A stretch of 64,000 nucleotides of DNA, from positions 1-64,000 of the forward strand of contig JAIRVG010000105.1 in assembly GCA_031253995.1 (NCBI GenBank), in the 5' to 3' direction. The notes under the pieces are model-generated. The model was given only the letters and a program-made list of their open reading frames with translations. It searched no databases and was not told where the DNA came from. Shown here piece after piece: positions 8,702 to 17,500 of this stretch. The DNA is from Paucimonas sp. Lineage in GTDB: Bacteria > Pseudomonadota > Gammaproteobacteria > Pseudomonadales > Pseudomonadaceae. Positions within the stretch are counted from its first letter, which is position 1. Each line of letters begins with the position of its first letter. A program made the position numbers and the translations under genes.

Positions 8702-9721
8702 GTGACCGGACCTCTAACACTGGCGGCCAGCGCGGCGTTGCTGCTGGCGATGGGCTTGTGGACCAACAGCGTCGAGGCGGCCAGCACCGCCGCGGCACCT
8801 GAAGCCGAAGTCTGGTCGACCCTCTCGACCAAGGCCGACAAGGGCCTGCTGCTCGACGTCACCAAGGCCGGCGCACGCCTGGTCATGGTGGGCGAACGCG
8901 GCCATATCCTCTTCTCCGACGACCAGGGCAAGACCTGGACCCAGGCCAAGGTACCCACCCGCCAATTGCTCACCGCCGTCACCTTCGTCGACGACAAGCA
9001 CGGCTGGGCCGTCGGCCACGATGCGCAGATCCTCGCCAGCAACGACGGCGGCGCCACCTGGACCAAACAGTTCGAAGACCTCTCCCGCGAAGCGCCGCTG
9101 CTCGACGTCTGGTTCGAGAACCCGCAGCACGGCCTGGCTATCGGCGCCTACGGCGCCATGCTCGAAACCAGCGACGGCGGCCAGCACTGGCAGGACGTCG
9201 GCGAGCGCCTCGACAACCCCGATCAGTTGCACCTCAACGGCATCACCCGGGTCAAGGACGCCGGCCTGTTCGTCGTCGGCGAGCAGGGCACCATGTACCG
9301 CTCCAGCGACGACGGCCAGACCTGGGAAACACTCCAGGGCCCCTACGAGGGCTCGTTCTTCGGCGTGATCGGCACCGCGCAACCGCGCACCCTGCTGGCC
9401 TATGGTTTGCGCGGCAACCTCTTCCGCTCCACCGATTTCGGCGACACCTGGCAGCAGGTCGAACTGCAAGCTGCACGCGGTCCGCTCGAATTTGGCCTGT
9501 CAAACGCTACGCTTCTCGATGATGGCAGTCTGGTACTGGTGGGTAACGGCGGCACCGTCCTGCGCAGCAGCGACGACGGCGTGACCTTCAGCGTCTTCAA
9601 CCGGGCCGACCGCCTGGCACTGGCCGGAGCCAGTGGCCTGTCCGACGGCAACCTGATCCTGGTGGGGCAGGGCGGCACGCACTTCGCCGCCACCACCGGT
9701 GCCGAGAGGGCGCAACCATGA
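8702..9721 (+). CDS. YCF48/BNR-repeat secreted beta-propeller
   Basis: A 339-residue protein starting at GTG 8702. It has a signal peptide (hydrophobic about 5-20, cleavage near 'VEAAST') and repeated beta-propeller blades carrying Asp-box-like 'S-x-D-G-G-x-T-W' units ('SNDGGATW', 'TSDGGQHW', 'SSDDGQTW', 'STDFGDTW'). It resembles YCF48/photosystem II assembly-factor-like proteins, which in non-photosynthetic bacteria have no proven role. The stop overlaps the start of the RND gene (ATGA). The two products therefore probably work together, perhaps with the propeller as periplasmic partner of the exporter. Confidence 0.8.
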   Translation: MTGPLTLAASAALLLAMGLWTNSVEAASTAAAPEAEVWSTLSTKADKGLLLDVTKAGARLVMVGERGHILFSDDQGKTWTQAKVPTRQLLTAVTFVDDKHGWAVGHDAQILASNDGGATWTKQFEDLSREAPLLDVWFENPQHGLAIGAYGAMLETSDGGQHWQDVGERLDNPDQLHLNGITRVKDAGLFVVGEQGTMYRSSDDGQTWETLQGPYEGSFFGVIGTAQPRTLLAYGLRGNLFRSTDFGDTWQQVELQAARGPLEFGLSNATLLDDGSLVLVGNGGTVLRSSDDGVTFSVFNRADRLALAGASGLSDGNLILVGQGGTHFAATTGAERAQP

Positions 9722-12117
9722 CCGTTCGGGAGCAGTTCAGCATGAATCAGCACCATCAGGACAAGCCCACCACCCTGGAGCGCCTGATCTTCAATAACCG
9801 CCCGGCAGTGATCGCCATCTGCCTGCTGGTCAGCGTGTTCCTGTTCTGGCAGGCCACCCTGATCCGTCCGTCCACCAGCTTCGAGAAGATGATCCCGCTG
9901 GAGCATCCGTTCATCCAGAACATGCTCGAACACCGCAACGACCTGGCCAACCTCGGCAACACCGTGCGCATCTCGGTGGAAGCGGTCAACGGCGATATCT
10001 TCGACAAGGACTACATGGAGACGCTGCGGCAGATCCATGACGAAGTCTTCTACATTCCCGGGGTCGACCGTTCCGCGCTGAAGTCGCTATGGAGCCCGGC
10101 GGTGCGCTGGACCGAGGTGACCGAAGAGGGCTTCTCCGGCGGCGAGGTGATCCCCAACACCTACAACGGCTCCCAGGACAGCCTCGACGCCCTGCGCAAC
10201 AACGTGCTCAAGTCCGGGCAGATCGGCCGCCTGGTGGCCAACAACTTCAAGTCGAGCATCGTCGACGTGCCGCTGCTGGAGTCCTACCCCGACCCGCAGG
10301 ACCCGGGCAAGCAGGTCAAGCTGGACTACCAGCAGTTCTCCCACCAGCTTGAGGAGAAGATCCGCGACAAGTACCAGGCGCAGAACCCCAACGTGAAGAT
10401 CCACATCGTCGGCTTCGCCAAGAAGGTCGGCGACCTGATCGACGGCCTGATGATGGTGGTGGGCTTCTTCGGCATCGCCTTCCTCATCACCTGGGTGCTG
10501 CTGTACTGGTTCACCTGGTGCATCCGCAGCACCGTCGCCGTGCTTGTCACCACCCTGGTGGCGGTGGTCTGGCAACTGGGCCTGATGCACGTGGTGGGCT
10601 TCGGCATCGACCCGTACTCGATGCTGGTGCCGTTCCTGATCTTCGCCATCGGCATTTCCCACGGCGTGCAGAAGATCAACGGCATCGCCCTGCAATCCAG
10701 CGGCGCCGACAACGCCCTGACGGCGGCGCGGCGCACCTTCCGCCAGCTGTTCCTGCCGGGGATGATCGCCATCCTCGCCGACGCCGTGGGCTTCATCACC
10801 CTGCTGATCATCGATATCGGGGTGATCCGCGAGCTGGCCATCGGCGCCTCCATCGGCGTGGCGGTCATCGTCTTCACCAACCTGATCCTGCTGCCGGTAG
10901 CGATTTCCTATGTCGGCATCAGCAAGAAGGCCATCGAGCGCAGCAAGCGCGACGCTACCTGCGAGCACCCGTTCTGGCGCCTGCTGTCGAACTTCGCCAG
11001 CGCCAAGGTGGCCCCGGTGTCCATCGTCCTGGCCCTGCTGGCCTTCGGTGGCGGCCTCTGGTACAGCCAGAACCTGAAGATCGGCGACCTCGACCAGGGC
11101 GCGCCGGAGCTGCGTCCGGACTCGCGCTACAACAACGACAACGCCTTCATCATCGACAACTACTCCACCAGTTCCGACGTGCTGGTGGTGATGGTCAAGA
11201 CCGCCACCGAAGGCTGCTCGGCCTACCAGACCATGGCCCCCATCGACGAACTGATGTGGACCATGCAGAACACCCCCGGCGTGCAGTCGGCGATTTCCCT
11301 GGTGACCGTGTCCAAGCAGATGATCAAGGGCATGAACGAGGGCAACCTGAAATGGGAAAGCCTGTCGCGCAACCCTGAAGTGCTGAACACCTCGGTGTCC
11401 CGTGCCGATGGCCTGTACAACGCCGACTGTTCCCTGGCGCCGGTGCTGGTGTTCCTCAACGACCACAAGGCCGAGACCCTCGATGGCGCGGTCAAGGCGG
11501 TCAAGGACTTCGCCGACACCCACAACCGCGACGGTCTGGAGTTCCTCCTGGCAGCGGGCAACGCCGGGATCGAGGCGGCCACCAACGACGTGATCAAGTC
11601 GGCCGAGCTGACCATCCTGGTCCTGGTCTACATCTGCGTGGCGGTGATGTGCATGATCACCTTCCGCTCCTTCGCCGCGACCCTCTGCATCGTGTTGCCG
11701 CTGGTACTGACCTCGGTGCTGGGCAACGCCCTGATGGCCTTCATGGGCATCGGCGTCAAGGTCGCCACCCTGCCGGTGGTGGCGCTGGGCGTGGGCATCG
11801 GCGTGGACTACGGCATCTACATCTACAGCCGCCTGGAAAGTTTCCTGCGGGCCGGCCTGCCGCTGCAGGAAGCCTATTACGAAACCCTGCGCTCCACCGG
11901 CAAGGCGGTGCTGTTCACCGGCCTGTGCCTGGCCATCGGCGTGTGCACCTGGATCTTCTCGGCCATCAAGTTCCAGGCCGACATGGGCCTGATGCTGACC
12001 TTCATGCTCCTGTGGAACATGTTCGGTGCCCTGTGGCTGCTGCCGGCGCTGGCGCGCTTCCTGATCAAGCCGGAGAAACTGGCCGGGCAGAAGGGCAACT
12101 CGATCTTCGCCCACTGA
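9718..12117 (+). CDS. RND superfamily (MMPL-type) exporter
   Basis: This 799-residue inner-membrane protein has the duplicated RND layout: one N-terminal helix (about 28-46), a large periplasmic loop (about 50-240), five clustered helices, a second loop and five final helices. It is shorter than the 1,030-residue drug-efflux RND pumps and matches the MMPL/lipid-transport branch. A 'GVGIGVDYGIYIYS' segment near residue 690 is typical. Start codons at 9718 (overlapping the propeller stop) and 9742 are both possible. Substrate is unknown, and coupling to the YCF48-like gene is the only clue. A strong hairpin follows at 12136-12167. Confidence 0.88.
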   Translation: MTVREQFSMNQHHQDKPTTLERLIFNNRPAVIAICLLVSVFLFWQATLIRPSTSFEKMIPLEHPFIQNMLEHRNDLANLGNTVRISVEAVNGDIFDKDYMETLRQIHDEVFYIPGVDRSALKSLWSPAVRWTEVTEEGFSGGEVIPNTYNGSQDSLDALRNNVLKSGQIGRLVANNFKSSIVDVPLLESYPDPQDPGKQVKLDYQQFSHQLEEKIRDKYQAQNPNVKIHIVGFAKKVGDLIDGLMMVVGFFGIAFLITWVLLYWFTWCIRSTVAVLVTTLVAVVWQLGLMHVVGFGIDPYSMLVPFLIFAIGISHGVQKINGIALQSSGADNALTAARRTFRQLFLPGMIAILADAVGFITLLIIDIGVIRELAIGASIGVAVIVFTNLILLPVAISYVGISKKAIERSKRDATCEHPFWRLLSNFASAKVAPVSIVLALLAFGGGLWYSQNLKIGDLDQGAPELRPDSRYNNDNAFIIDNYSTSSDVLVVMVKTATEGCSAYQTMAPIDELMWTMQNTPGVQSAISLVTVSKQMIKGMNEGNLKWESLSRNPEVLNTSVSRADGLYNADCSLAPVLVFLNDHKAETLDGAVKAVKDFADTHNRDGLEFLLAAGNAGIEAATNDVIKSAELTILVLVYICVAVMCMITFRSFAATLCIVLPLVLTSVLGNALMAFMGIGVKVATLPVVALGVGIGVDYGIYIYSRLESFLRAGLPLQEAYYETLRSTGKAVLFTGLCLAIGVCTWIFSAIKFQADMGLMLTFMLLWNMFGALWLLPALARFLIKPEKLAGQKGNSIFAH

Positions 12118-12135
12118 TCCTTTGCTGAACCCTGC

Positions 12136-12167
12136 CGCGGGCCTGACGTCACAACGTCAGGCCCGCG
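12136..12167 (+). terminator. Strong hairpin after the RND gene
   Basis: A perfect 14-bp stem (CGCGGGCCTGACGT at 12136-12149 with its complement at 12154-12167) and a 4-base loop lie 19 bp after the stop. The following TTGCATTT is only weakly T-rich, so this is a probable but not textbook intrinsic terminator. Confidence 0.7.
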
Positions 12168-12216
12168 TTGCATTTGGGCTATCATTGCGCCTTTCCTTCA
12201 CCCTGGTAGTGCCCTG

Positions 12217-12510
12217 ATGACCACCCTTTCCCACGCCCTGCAAACCTGCGACATGCTGCTGATCGACGGCCTGCACGCCTTCGACTTCGTCTTCGATGAC
12301 AGCGGCCTGCGCGTCGAATGCATGGACGGCCGCGCCCTCAAGCGCTGGTCCTTCATCCCGGCGCAGGTCGAGGCGGCCCGTGCCGAAGGTGGCGACTGGC
12401 TGATCAGCGGTGACAGCGGCGAGCACCGCCTGGTGTGCATGAGCGCGTTGCGGGCGTCGGAAGAGGATGAAGACGACGATGAAAGCGCTGCTGAGCCTGC
12501 TGATCGCTAG
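12217..12510 (+). CDS. Small acidic protein, DUF5629-like
   Basis: A 97-residue soluble protein with a highly acidic C-terminal tail (EEDEDDDESAAE). It resembles a small Pseudomonas-restricted family that I associate tentatively with DUF5629. Function is unknown. Its last 44 bases overlap the start of the lactonase-like gene in another frame, which suggests coupled translation. No catalytic motif is seen. The ATG at 12217 is preceded by a weak CTGGTAG spacer. Confidence 0.7.
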   Translation: MTTLSHALQTCDMLLIDGLHAFDFVFDDSGLRVECMDGRALKRWSFIPAQVEAARAEGGDWLISGDSGEHRLVCMSALRASEEDEDDDESAAEPADR

Positions 12511-13567
12511 TGCCATGAGCCTGACCGCGCAAGGCCACGAACTGCTGGTGGGTAGCTACACCGACAGTCTCTACCGTTATCGCTTCAGCGATGGGCATAT
12601 CGAGGCGCAGCCGTTGCAGGTGGTGGCGACGAGCAATGCGTCGTGGCTGACCCTGTCGGCCAGCCAGGTGTATGCGGTCAACGAGCAGGCGTCGGGGCGG
12701 GTGTCGGCGTTCAGCCTGGATCCGCAGCACGGCTTGCGTGCGCTGAACCAGGTGGGCAGTGACGGTGCCGAACCGACTCACAGCAGCCTGAGCCACGACG
12801 GGCGTTTCCTGTTCGTCGCCAACTACGGCGGCTCCAATGCCGAGGGCGGCAATCTGGCCGTGCTGCCGGTGTTGGCGGATGGTCGACTGGGCGAGCCGGT
12901 GCAACAGGCGCGGCATGCCGCCAGCAAGGTCGATGCCGGGCGCCAGGCCACGCCGCATGTGCATTCCATGGTCTCGTCGCCGGATGGCCGTTATGTGTTC
13001 GCCAGTGACCTCGGCGCCGATCAGGTCTTCGCCTATCGCTACGACGGGAACAAGCCCAAGCCCTTGGACTTCTTCGGCTCGGTAGCGCTGCCGCCAGGTA
13101 GCGGGCCGCGGCATCTGCTGTTCAGCGCCGATGGCCGGCATGCCTGGCTGACCCTGGAAATGCGCGGGGCGGTGGCGGTGTTTGATTACCAGGACGGGCG
13201 CCTGACCCTGCGCGACACGGTCTCCCTGACCGACAGCCGCGATCCAGGGGCGAGAGCGGCGGGTGCGCTGCATGCCTCGGCGGATGGGCGCTTCCTGTAT
13301 GCCAGCAACCGGGGGACGGCCAACGAGCTGGTGGTGTTCGCCATCGATCCTGTCGATGGCGGGTTGAAAACGGTTCAGCGGCGTTCGGTGGAAGGTGATC
13401 ATCCACGGGAGTTCGCCCTCGATCCTGCCCAGGACTTCGTGCTGGTGGCGAACCAGAAAAGCGCTGAAATCGTGGTGATCCGCCGCGATCGTGACAGTGG
13501 CAGGCTGGGTGAGGTGGTGCAGCGATTCCATCAGGTTGCGCCTTCGGACCTGAAGTTCATCGACTGA
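12467..13567 (+). CDS. Periplasmic lactonase-family beta-propeller (YbhE/Pgl-like)
   Basis: This 366-residue protein belongs to the seven-bladed lactonase family that includes E. coli 6-phosphogluconolactonase YbhE. A signal peptide (hydrophobic about 6-20, ending 'TAQGHE') predicts export, so cytosolic 6-phosphogluconolactone is an unlikely substrate. Family-like stretches include 'LLVGSYTD', 'NEQASGRVSAF', 'HSSLSHDGRFLFVANY' and 'GPRHLLFSADG'. An alternative ATG at 12479 removes four residues and leaves an equally good signal peptide. It overlaps the upstream acidic gene and is followed by a 9-bp-stem hairpin (13566-13588). Confidence 0.82.
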   Translation: MKTTMKALLSLLIASAMSLTAQGHELLVGSYTDSLYRYRFSDGHIEAQPLQVVATSNASWLTLSASQVYAVNEQASGRVSAFSLDPQHGLRALNQVGSDGAEPTHSSLSHDGRFLFVANYGGSNAEGGNLAVLPVLADGRLGEPVQQARHAASKVDAGRQATPHVHSMVSSPDGRYVFASDLGADQVFAYRYDGNKPKPLDFFGSVALPPGSGPRHLLFSADGRHAWLTLEMRGAVAVFDYQDGRLTLRDTVSLTDSRDPGARAAGALHASADGRFLYASNRGTANELVVFAIDPVDGGLKTVQRRSVEGDHPREFALDPAQDFVLVANQKSAEIVVIRRDRDSGRLGEVVQRFHQVAPSDLKFID

Positions 13568-13588
13568 CTATCGATGGCCTCGATAGTC
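13566..13588 (+). terminator. Hairpin overlapping the lactonase stop
   Basis: GACTATCGA (13566-13574) pairs perfectly with TCGATAGTC (13580-13588) across a 5-base loop. No long T-run follows, so this may be an RNA 3'-end stabiliser or weak terminator. Confidence 0.5.
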
Positions 13589-13684
13589 GTTACTGGTGCA
13601 ATGAATTTTTCCCGGTGGCGGCAGCGGCGTAGTTTTGAACCAAGCCAGACGGCTCTTCAACTCCACGTTTTCGAGGCCAGACCG

Positions 13685-13864
13685 ATGAATTTCAATCTCT
13701 TCCCTGTGATCGCCGCATCTGCCATTTCCGCTTCCGTGGTGCAGGCTGCCAACGCTCATGTCGAGCTGAGCGAGCGCAAGGCCGCCACGCCGAGCTACAC
13801 CACCGAATACCTGCGTCAGAGTGCCAACTTCTATGCGGCGCTGGATCACAAGGTGAGCCACTGA
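13685..13864 (+). CDS. 59-residue exported hypothetical protein
   Basis: A short reading frame starting at ATG 13685 with GAGG nine bases upstream. The first 23 residues form a convincing signal peptide (MNFNLFPVIAASAISASVVQA), leaving a mature peptide of about 36 residues rich in Ala, Glu, Tyr and His. I do not recognise a family. An in-frame extension upstream to 13574 lacks sense as an exported protein and overlaps the preceding hairpin, so the short form is preferred. Expression is likely but unproven. Confidence 0.6.
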   Translation: MNFNLFPVIAASAISASVVQAANAHVELSERKAATPSYTTEYLRQSANFYAALDHKVSH

Positions 13865-13883
13865 GATCCGGGTTGTTCTTTCT

Positions 13884-13979
13884 GGCCCTATCGCTGGCAA
13901 GCCAGCTCCCACAAGGTTCTCCACTGTCCTTGAGTGCAGCGCGGTACCTGTGGGAGCTGGCTTGCCAGCGATGAGGCCA
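13884..13979. repeat. REP palindrome with GCTGGCAAGCCAGC arms
   Basis: GGCCTATCGCTGGCAAGCC at 13884 and the inverted copy ending at 13978 form about 29-base arms around a 36-base spacer. This is the second REP core type in the window (also at 60694-60769). It lies between convergent genes, downstream of the small exported protein and of the GST gene. Confidence 0.88.
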
Positions 13980-13999
13980 GTAGCAGCACCATCAGCCTG

Positions 14000-14587
14000 T
14001 CAGGCTGATTTGGCCATGATTGCCTTGAACAGTTCCGATTCCAGCCAGCCCTGCAGCCAGGCCCTCAGCCTGGGGTAGGGTGCCTCGGCGAACCACTGCG
14101 GTTCGACCCCGGCGAACTGGCGGATAAACGGCATCAAGGCGGCATCGGCCAGGGTCGGATGCTCGGCCAGCAGGTAACGCTGCTCGCCGAGCCGCCGTTC
14201 CAGATCGGCCAGGATCACTTCCGCCTGCTGCCGATAATGCTCCCGCGACTGCTCGGGATAGCGCTCGGCATACTTGTAGTGGTTCAGGTGCACCTTGAAC
14301 TCACTGTCATTGCGCGCGATCAGTTCGTCTATCCGCCGATCGCCCCCCAGCAGCCAGCCCTGTGGATCGTTCTCCCCCAGGGCCCAGCGCATGATTTCCA
14401 GGCTTTCCTCCAGCACCCGGCCCTCGACACTGAGCACCGGCACCGTGCCCTTGGGCGACAGCGCCAGCATCTCCGCCGGCTTGGCCTTCAGGCTGACCTC
14501 CTCGATCTGCACCGCGATCCCCGCATAGCGCAGGGCCAGCCGCGCGCGCATGGCGTACGGACAGCGGCGGAACGAATAGAGGATCAT
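14000..14587 (-). CDS. Glutathione S-transferase family protein
   Basis: A 195-residue GST with an N-terminal thioredoxin-like domain ('RCPYAMRARLAL', about 8-19) and a C-terminal all-alpha domain. The CPYA motif, with Cys at the active site rather than Ser or Tyr, is typical of omega/glutaredoxin-like bacterial GSTs that carry out thiol exchange or reductive reactions. 'GTVPVL' (cis-Pro) and 'ESLEIMRW' bind glutathione. The start codon overlaps the sbcC stop (ATGA), so it is the third gene of an sbcD-sbcC-GST operon. Substrate is unknown. Confidence 0.88.
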   Translation of the reverse strand: MILYSFRRCPYAMRARLALRYAGIAVQIEEVSLKAKPAEMLALSPKGTVPVLSVEGRVLEESLEIMRWALGENDPQGWLLGGDRRIDELIARNDSEFKVHLNHYKYAERYPEQSREHYRQQAEVILADLERRLGEQRYLLAEHPTLADAALMPFIRQFAGVEPQWFAEAPYPRLRAWLQGWLESELFKAIMAKSA

Positions 14588-17500
14588 CCATTCACCTCCA
14601 GGGTACTCAGGCCATTGCCCTGGCGCCGGACCTGGATCTGCACGCCGATCCGCTCATGCATCTCCTGCACGTGGGAAATCACCCCGACCTTGCGCCCCTG
14701 GGCCTGCAGGCCGTCGAGGGCGTCCATGGCCAGTTGCAGGGATTCCGGATCGAGGCTGCCAAAGCCTTCGTCGATGAACAGCGATTCGATACGCAGGGTG
14801 CTCGACGCCATGGACGCCAGGCCCAGTGCCAGGGCCAGGGACACCAGGAAGGTCTCGCCGCCGGACAGCGAATGCACCGAGCGCAGTTCGTCGCCCATCT
14901 CGGTGTCCAGTACCAGCAGGCCGAGCTGGCTGCCGCCGCGCTTCAGGCGGTAGCGCTTCACCAGCTGGCGCAACTGGTGGTTGGCGTGGTGCACCAGCAG
15001 GTCGAGGTTGTAGCCCTGGGCGATCTTGCGGAAGGTGTCGCCGCTGGCGGAGCCGATCAGGTCGTTGAGGCGACCCCAGCGCAGCATGTCTTCCCGCGCC
15101 GCGCCGATGCGTTCGGCGAGGCTCTGGCTGGCTTGCTGGCGGCGCTGGTCCTCGGCCTGCCGGGCGCGAAGCTCGGCGCACTGGTGTTCGTGCTGCTCAA
15201 GCTGCTGCTGGCTGGCGAGCAGGGCCTGCTGTAGTTCGTCGAGGGAGCGTTCGCTGAGGTTCAGCGCCTGGTGCTGCTGCACCCGATCGTCACGCTCCTG
15301 GACCCGCACGCCGGCCTGTTCCACGGCCTTTTCCACCGCTTGCAGACGCTGGCGCAACTGCGCGACCTGCTCGTCGTCCATGCCCAGCAGGGCATCCAGG
15401 CCCTGTTCGTCCAGTTCCGGATGGGCTTCGCGCCATTGTGCGATGGCTGTATCCAGTTGCTGGCGCTCCTGGTCGAGGGCCTGGTGCTGGCCTTCCCGTG
15501 CTTTCAGCTCGCTGGCCAGGGCCGCGGCTTCGGTGCGGGTTTCCTGCAGTTGCTGGTTGCTGGTGGCTTCGGCGGCGCGCGCTTGTTCCACGGCCTGTTC
15601 CAGCTGCTGCTGCCAGTGATCGGCATCGCGGTGCTCGCCGATCAGCTCGGCCAGGGCCGCGCGGGCCTGTTGCTGCTGGGCTTCGAGGGCGGCGAGCTGC
15701 TGTTGCAGCTTGTCCAGCTCGCGCTGGTGTTCCTGCTGTTTCGCTTCGCCGCTGTCGCGCTGCTTGAGACGTTCCGCCAGTTCTTCCTGCTCGTCCTTCT
15801 GCTGGTCGAGCAGTTGCTTGCGCGCGCCCAGGCGTTGGTCGAGGTCGAGGAAGGTGGGTGCCGGGTCTTCTTTCAGCGCGCTGAAGATGTCCGCCGGCAG
15901 CAGGCTTTCGAAGGGTGCCAGGTCCTGTTGCAGACGCTGTTCGTCGGTGTTCAGGGCGTCCAGCTGCTGGTTCAGTTGCTGGGTGGCCTGCTGGCTGGAT
16001 TCGTTGGCTTGCTGAAGCTCGCGCTGCAGGCGCGCGGCGTCCTGTTGCAGGGTGAGCAGGGCGCCCTGGCGCTGTTCGTCGCGGGCGATATCGTCGTTGA
16101 GGCGGCGCAGTTGCAGGTCGAGCCACTTGCTGCGGGCGCCGACATCGTGCTCGGCCAGCTGTGGATAAAGTGCATGGCCTTCCAGTTCCGGGGCCAGGGC
16201 CTGGAGCTGGGTATTCAGCTGTTCCTGCTGGTGCTGGTATTCCTTGAGCTGGCCCTTGACGCTGCCGAGCTGCGAGCGCAGATCGTCGAGCTTCTGGTTC
16301 AGTTCGTCGACGGCGCGCTGGGCGTTGGCTTCCTCGTCCTGGTCGTGACGGGCGAGGTTTTCCAGCAGCGCTTCCGGCTGGTGATACGGATGCTCCAGGC
16401 TGCCGCAGACCGGGCAGGGCTGCTCGTCCTGCAACTGCGCGCGCAGTTCCTCGACGCTGGCGCTGCGGGCCAGGCGCTGGCGTTCCAGCAACTGGCGAGT
16501 CAGGGTCAGGGCCTGTTCGGCGGCGATCTTGTCCTGCTTGCCTTGCAGGCCGGCGGCCATCAGTTCGCTGTGTTGCTGCTGGGCGATCTGTTGGCGTTCG
16601 CCGAGGGCATGCAGGCGCTGTTCGACGTCCTGCTGGCGGCTCCATGCCTGCGCCAGGGATTCGAAGCCGCGTTGCAGCTTGCGGTTGTCCTGCAGCAGCG
16701 TGCCCAGCAGGCCGATCTGCTCGGCAAGAGCCTGGGGCTCGGCCTCGGCTTCCTTGAACAGCAGCTCAAGCGAATTGCGCAGTTCGGCGCACTGGCGCGC
16801 CTGGGTTTCGGCGCGCTGTTGCAGGGCCGGCAGTTCCTCGCGGCCCTGGCTCAGGCGGTTGGCGGTGAGCATCACCTGCTGCAACTGGCCGCGGTAGGCA
16901 TTCCAGGCATTGCCCAGGTCGGCCAGGGCAGCGCTCTGTTCCAGTTGCGCGGCGATGGAAGCCAAGGACTGTTCGTGGCGCTGCTGGTGCTCGATCAGCG
17001 TGGCCAGCTGGCCCTGGGCGTCGCTGCACGCTTGCCTTGCCTGCTGGCTGGCCTCGCGGTCGCGGTTCAGGTCCTGTTCCAGGCGGACCAGGTTGTTCTG
17101 GATGATGAAGGCTTCCCGCAGGCGCGGGGCGTTGTCGTTCTGCTGTTCACGGGCGCTGGCCAGGGCTTCGCGGGACGTGGCCAGCGCCTGTTCCAGCTGA
17201 ACCTGGCGCTCGCCCAGCTCGACCTGCTGCCGACGCTGCTGCTCCAGCGCGCTGGCCAGCGGCGTGAGCTGGTTGAGCACTTCCTGGCGGCGGGCGAACT
17301 GGTGCCGCTGCGGTGCCAGCTGTTCCAGGCGGGTCAGATTCAGCCGTTCGCCGGCCAGTTGCTCCCACTCCTGGCGGGCACTGGCAAGGGCGTCGGCGGC
17401 GCCGCGCTGCTGGTCCTGCAGGACCAGCAGTTCGTTGAGCCAGTTGCGCTGCTGTTCGAACTGGCGTTGTTGAGCCTGTTCGTCCTTGAGTTGCTGCTGG

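Noticed and set aside
10087..12114. Long antisense open frame across the RND gene
   Set aside because: Same shadow effect. The product is His/Gln/Asp-rich and matches no fold.
13991..14009. Hairpin at the GST stop codon as a terminator
   Set aside because: A 7-bp stem (ATCAGCC/GGCTGAT) exists but there is no T-run on the minus strand, so it is too weak to call.
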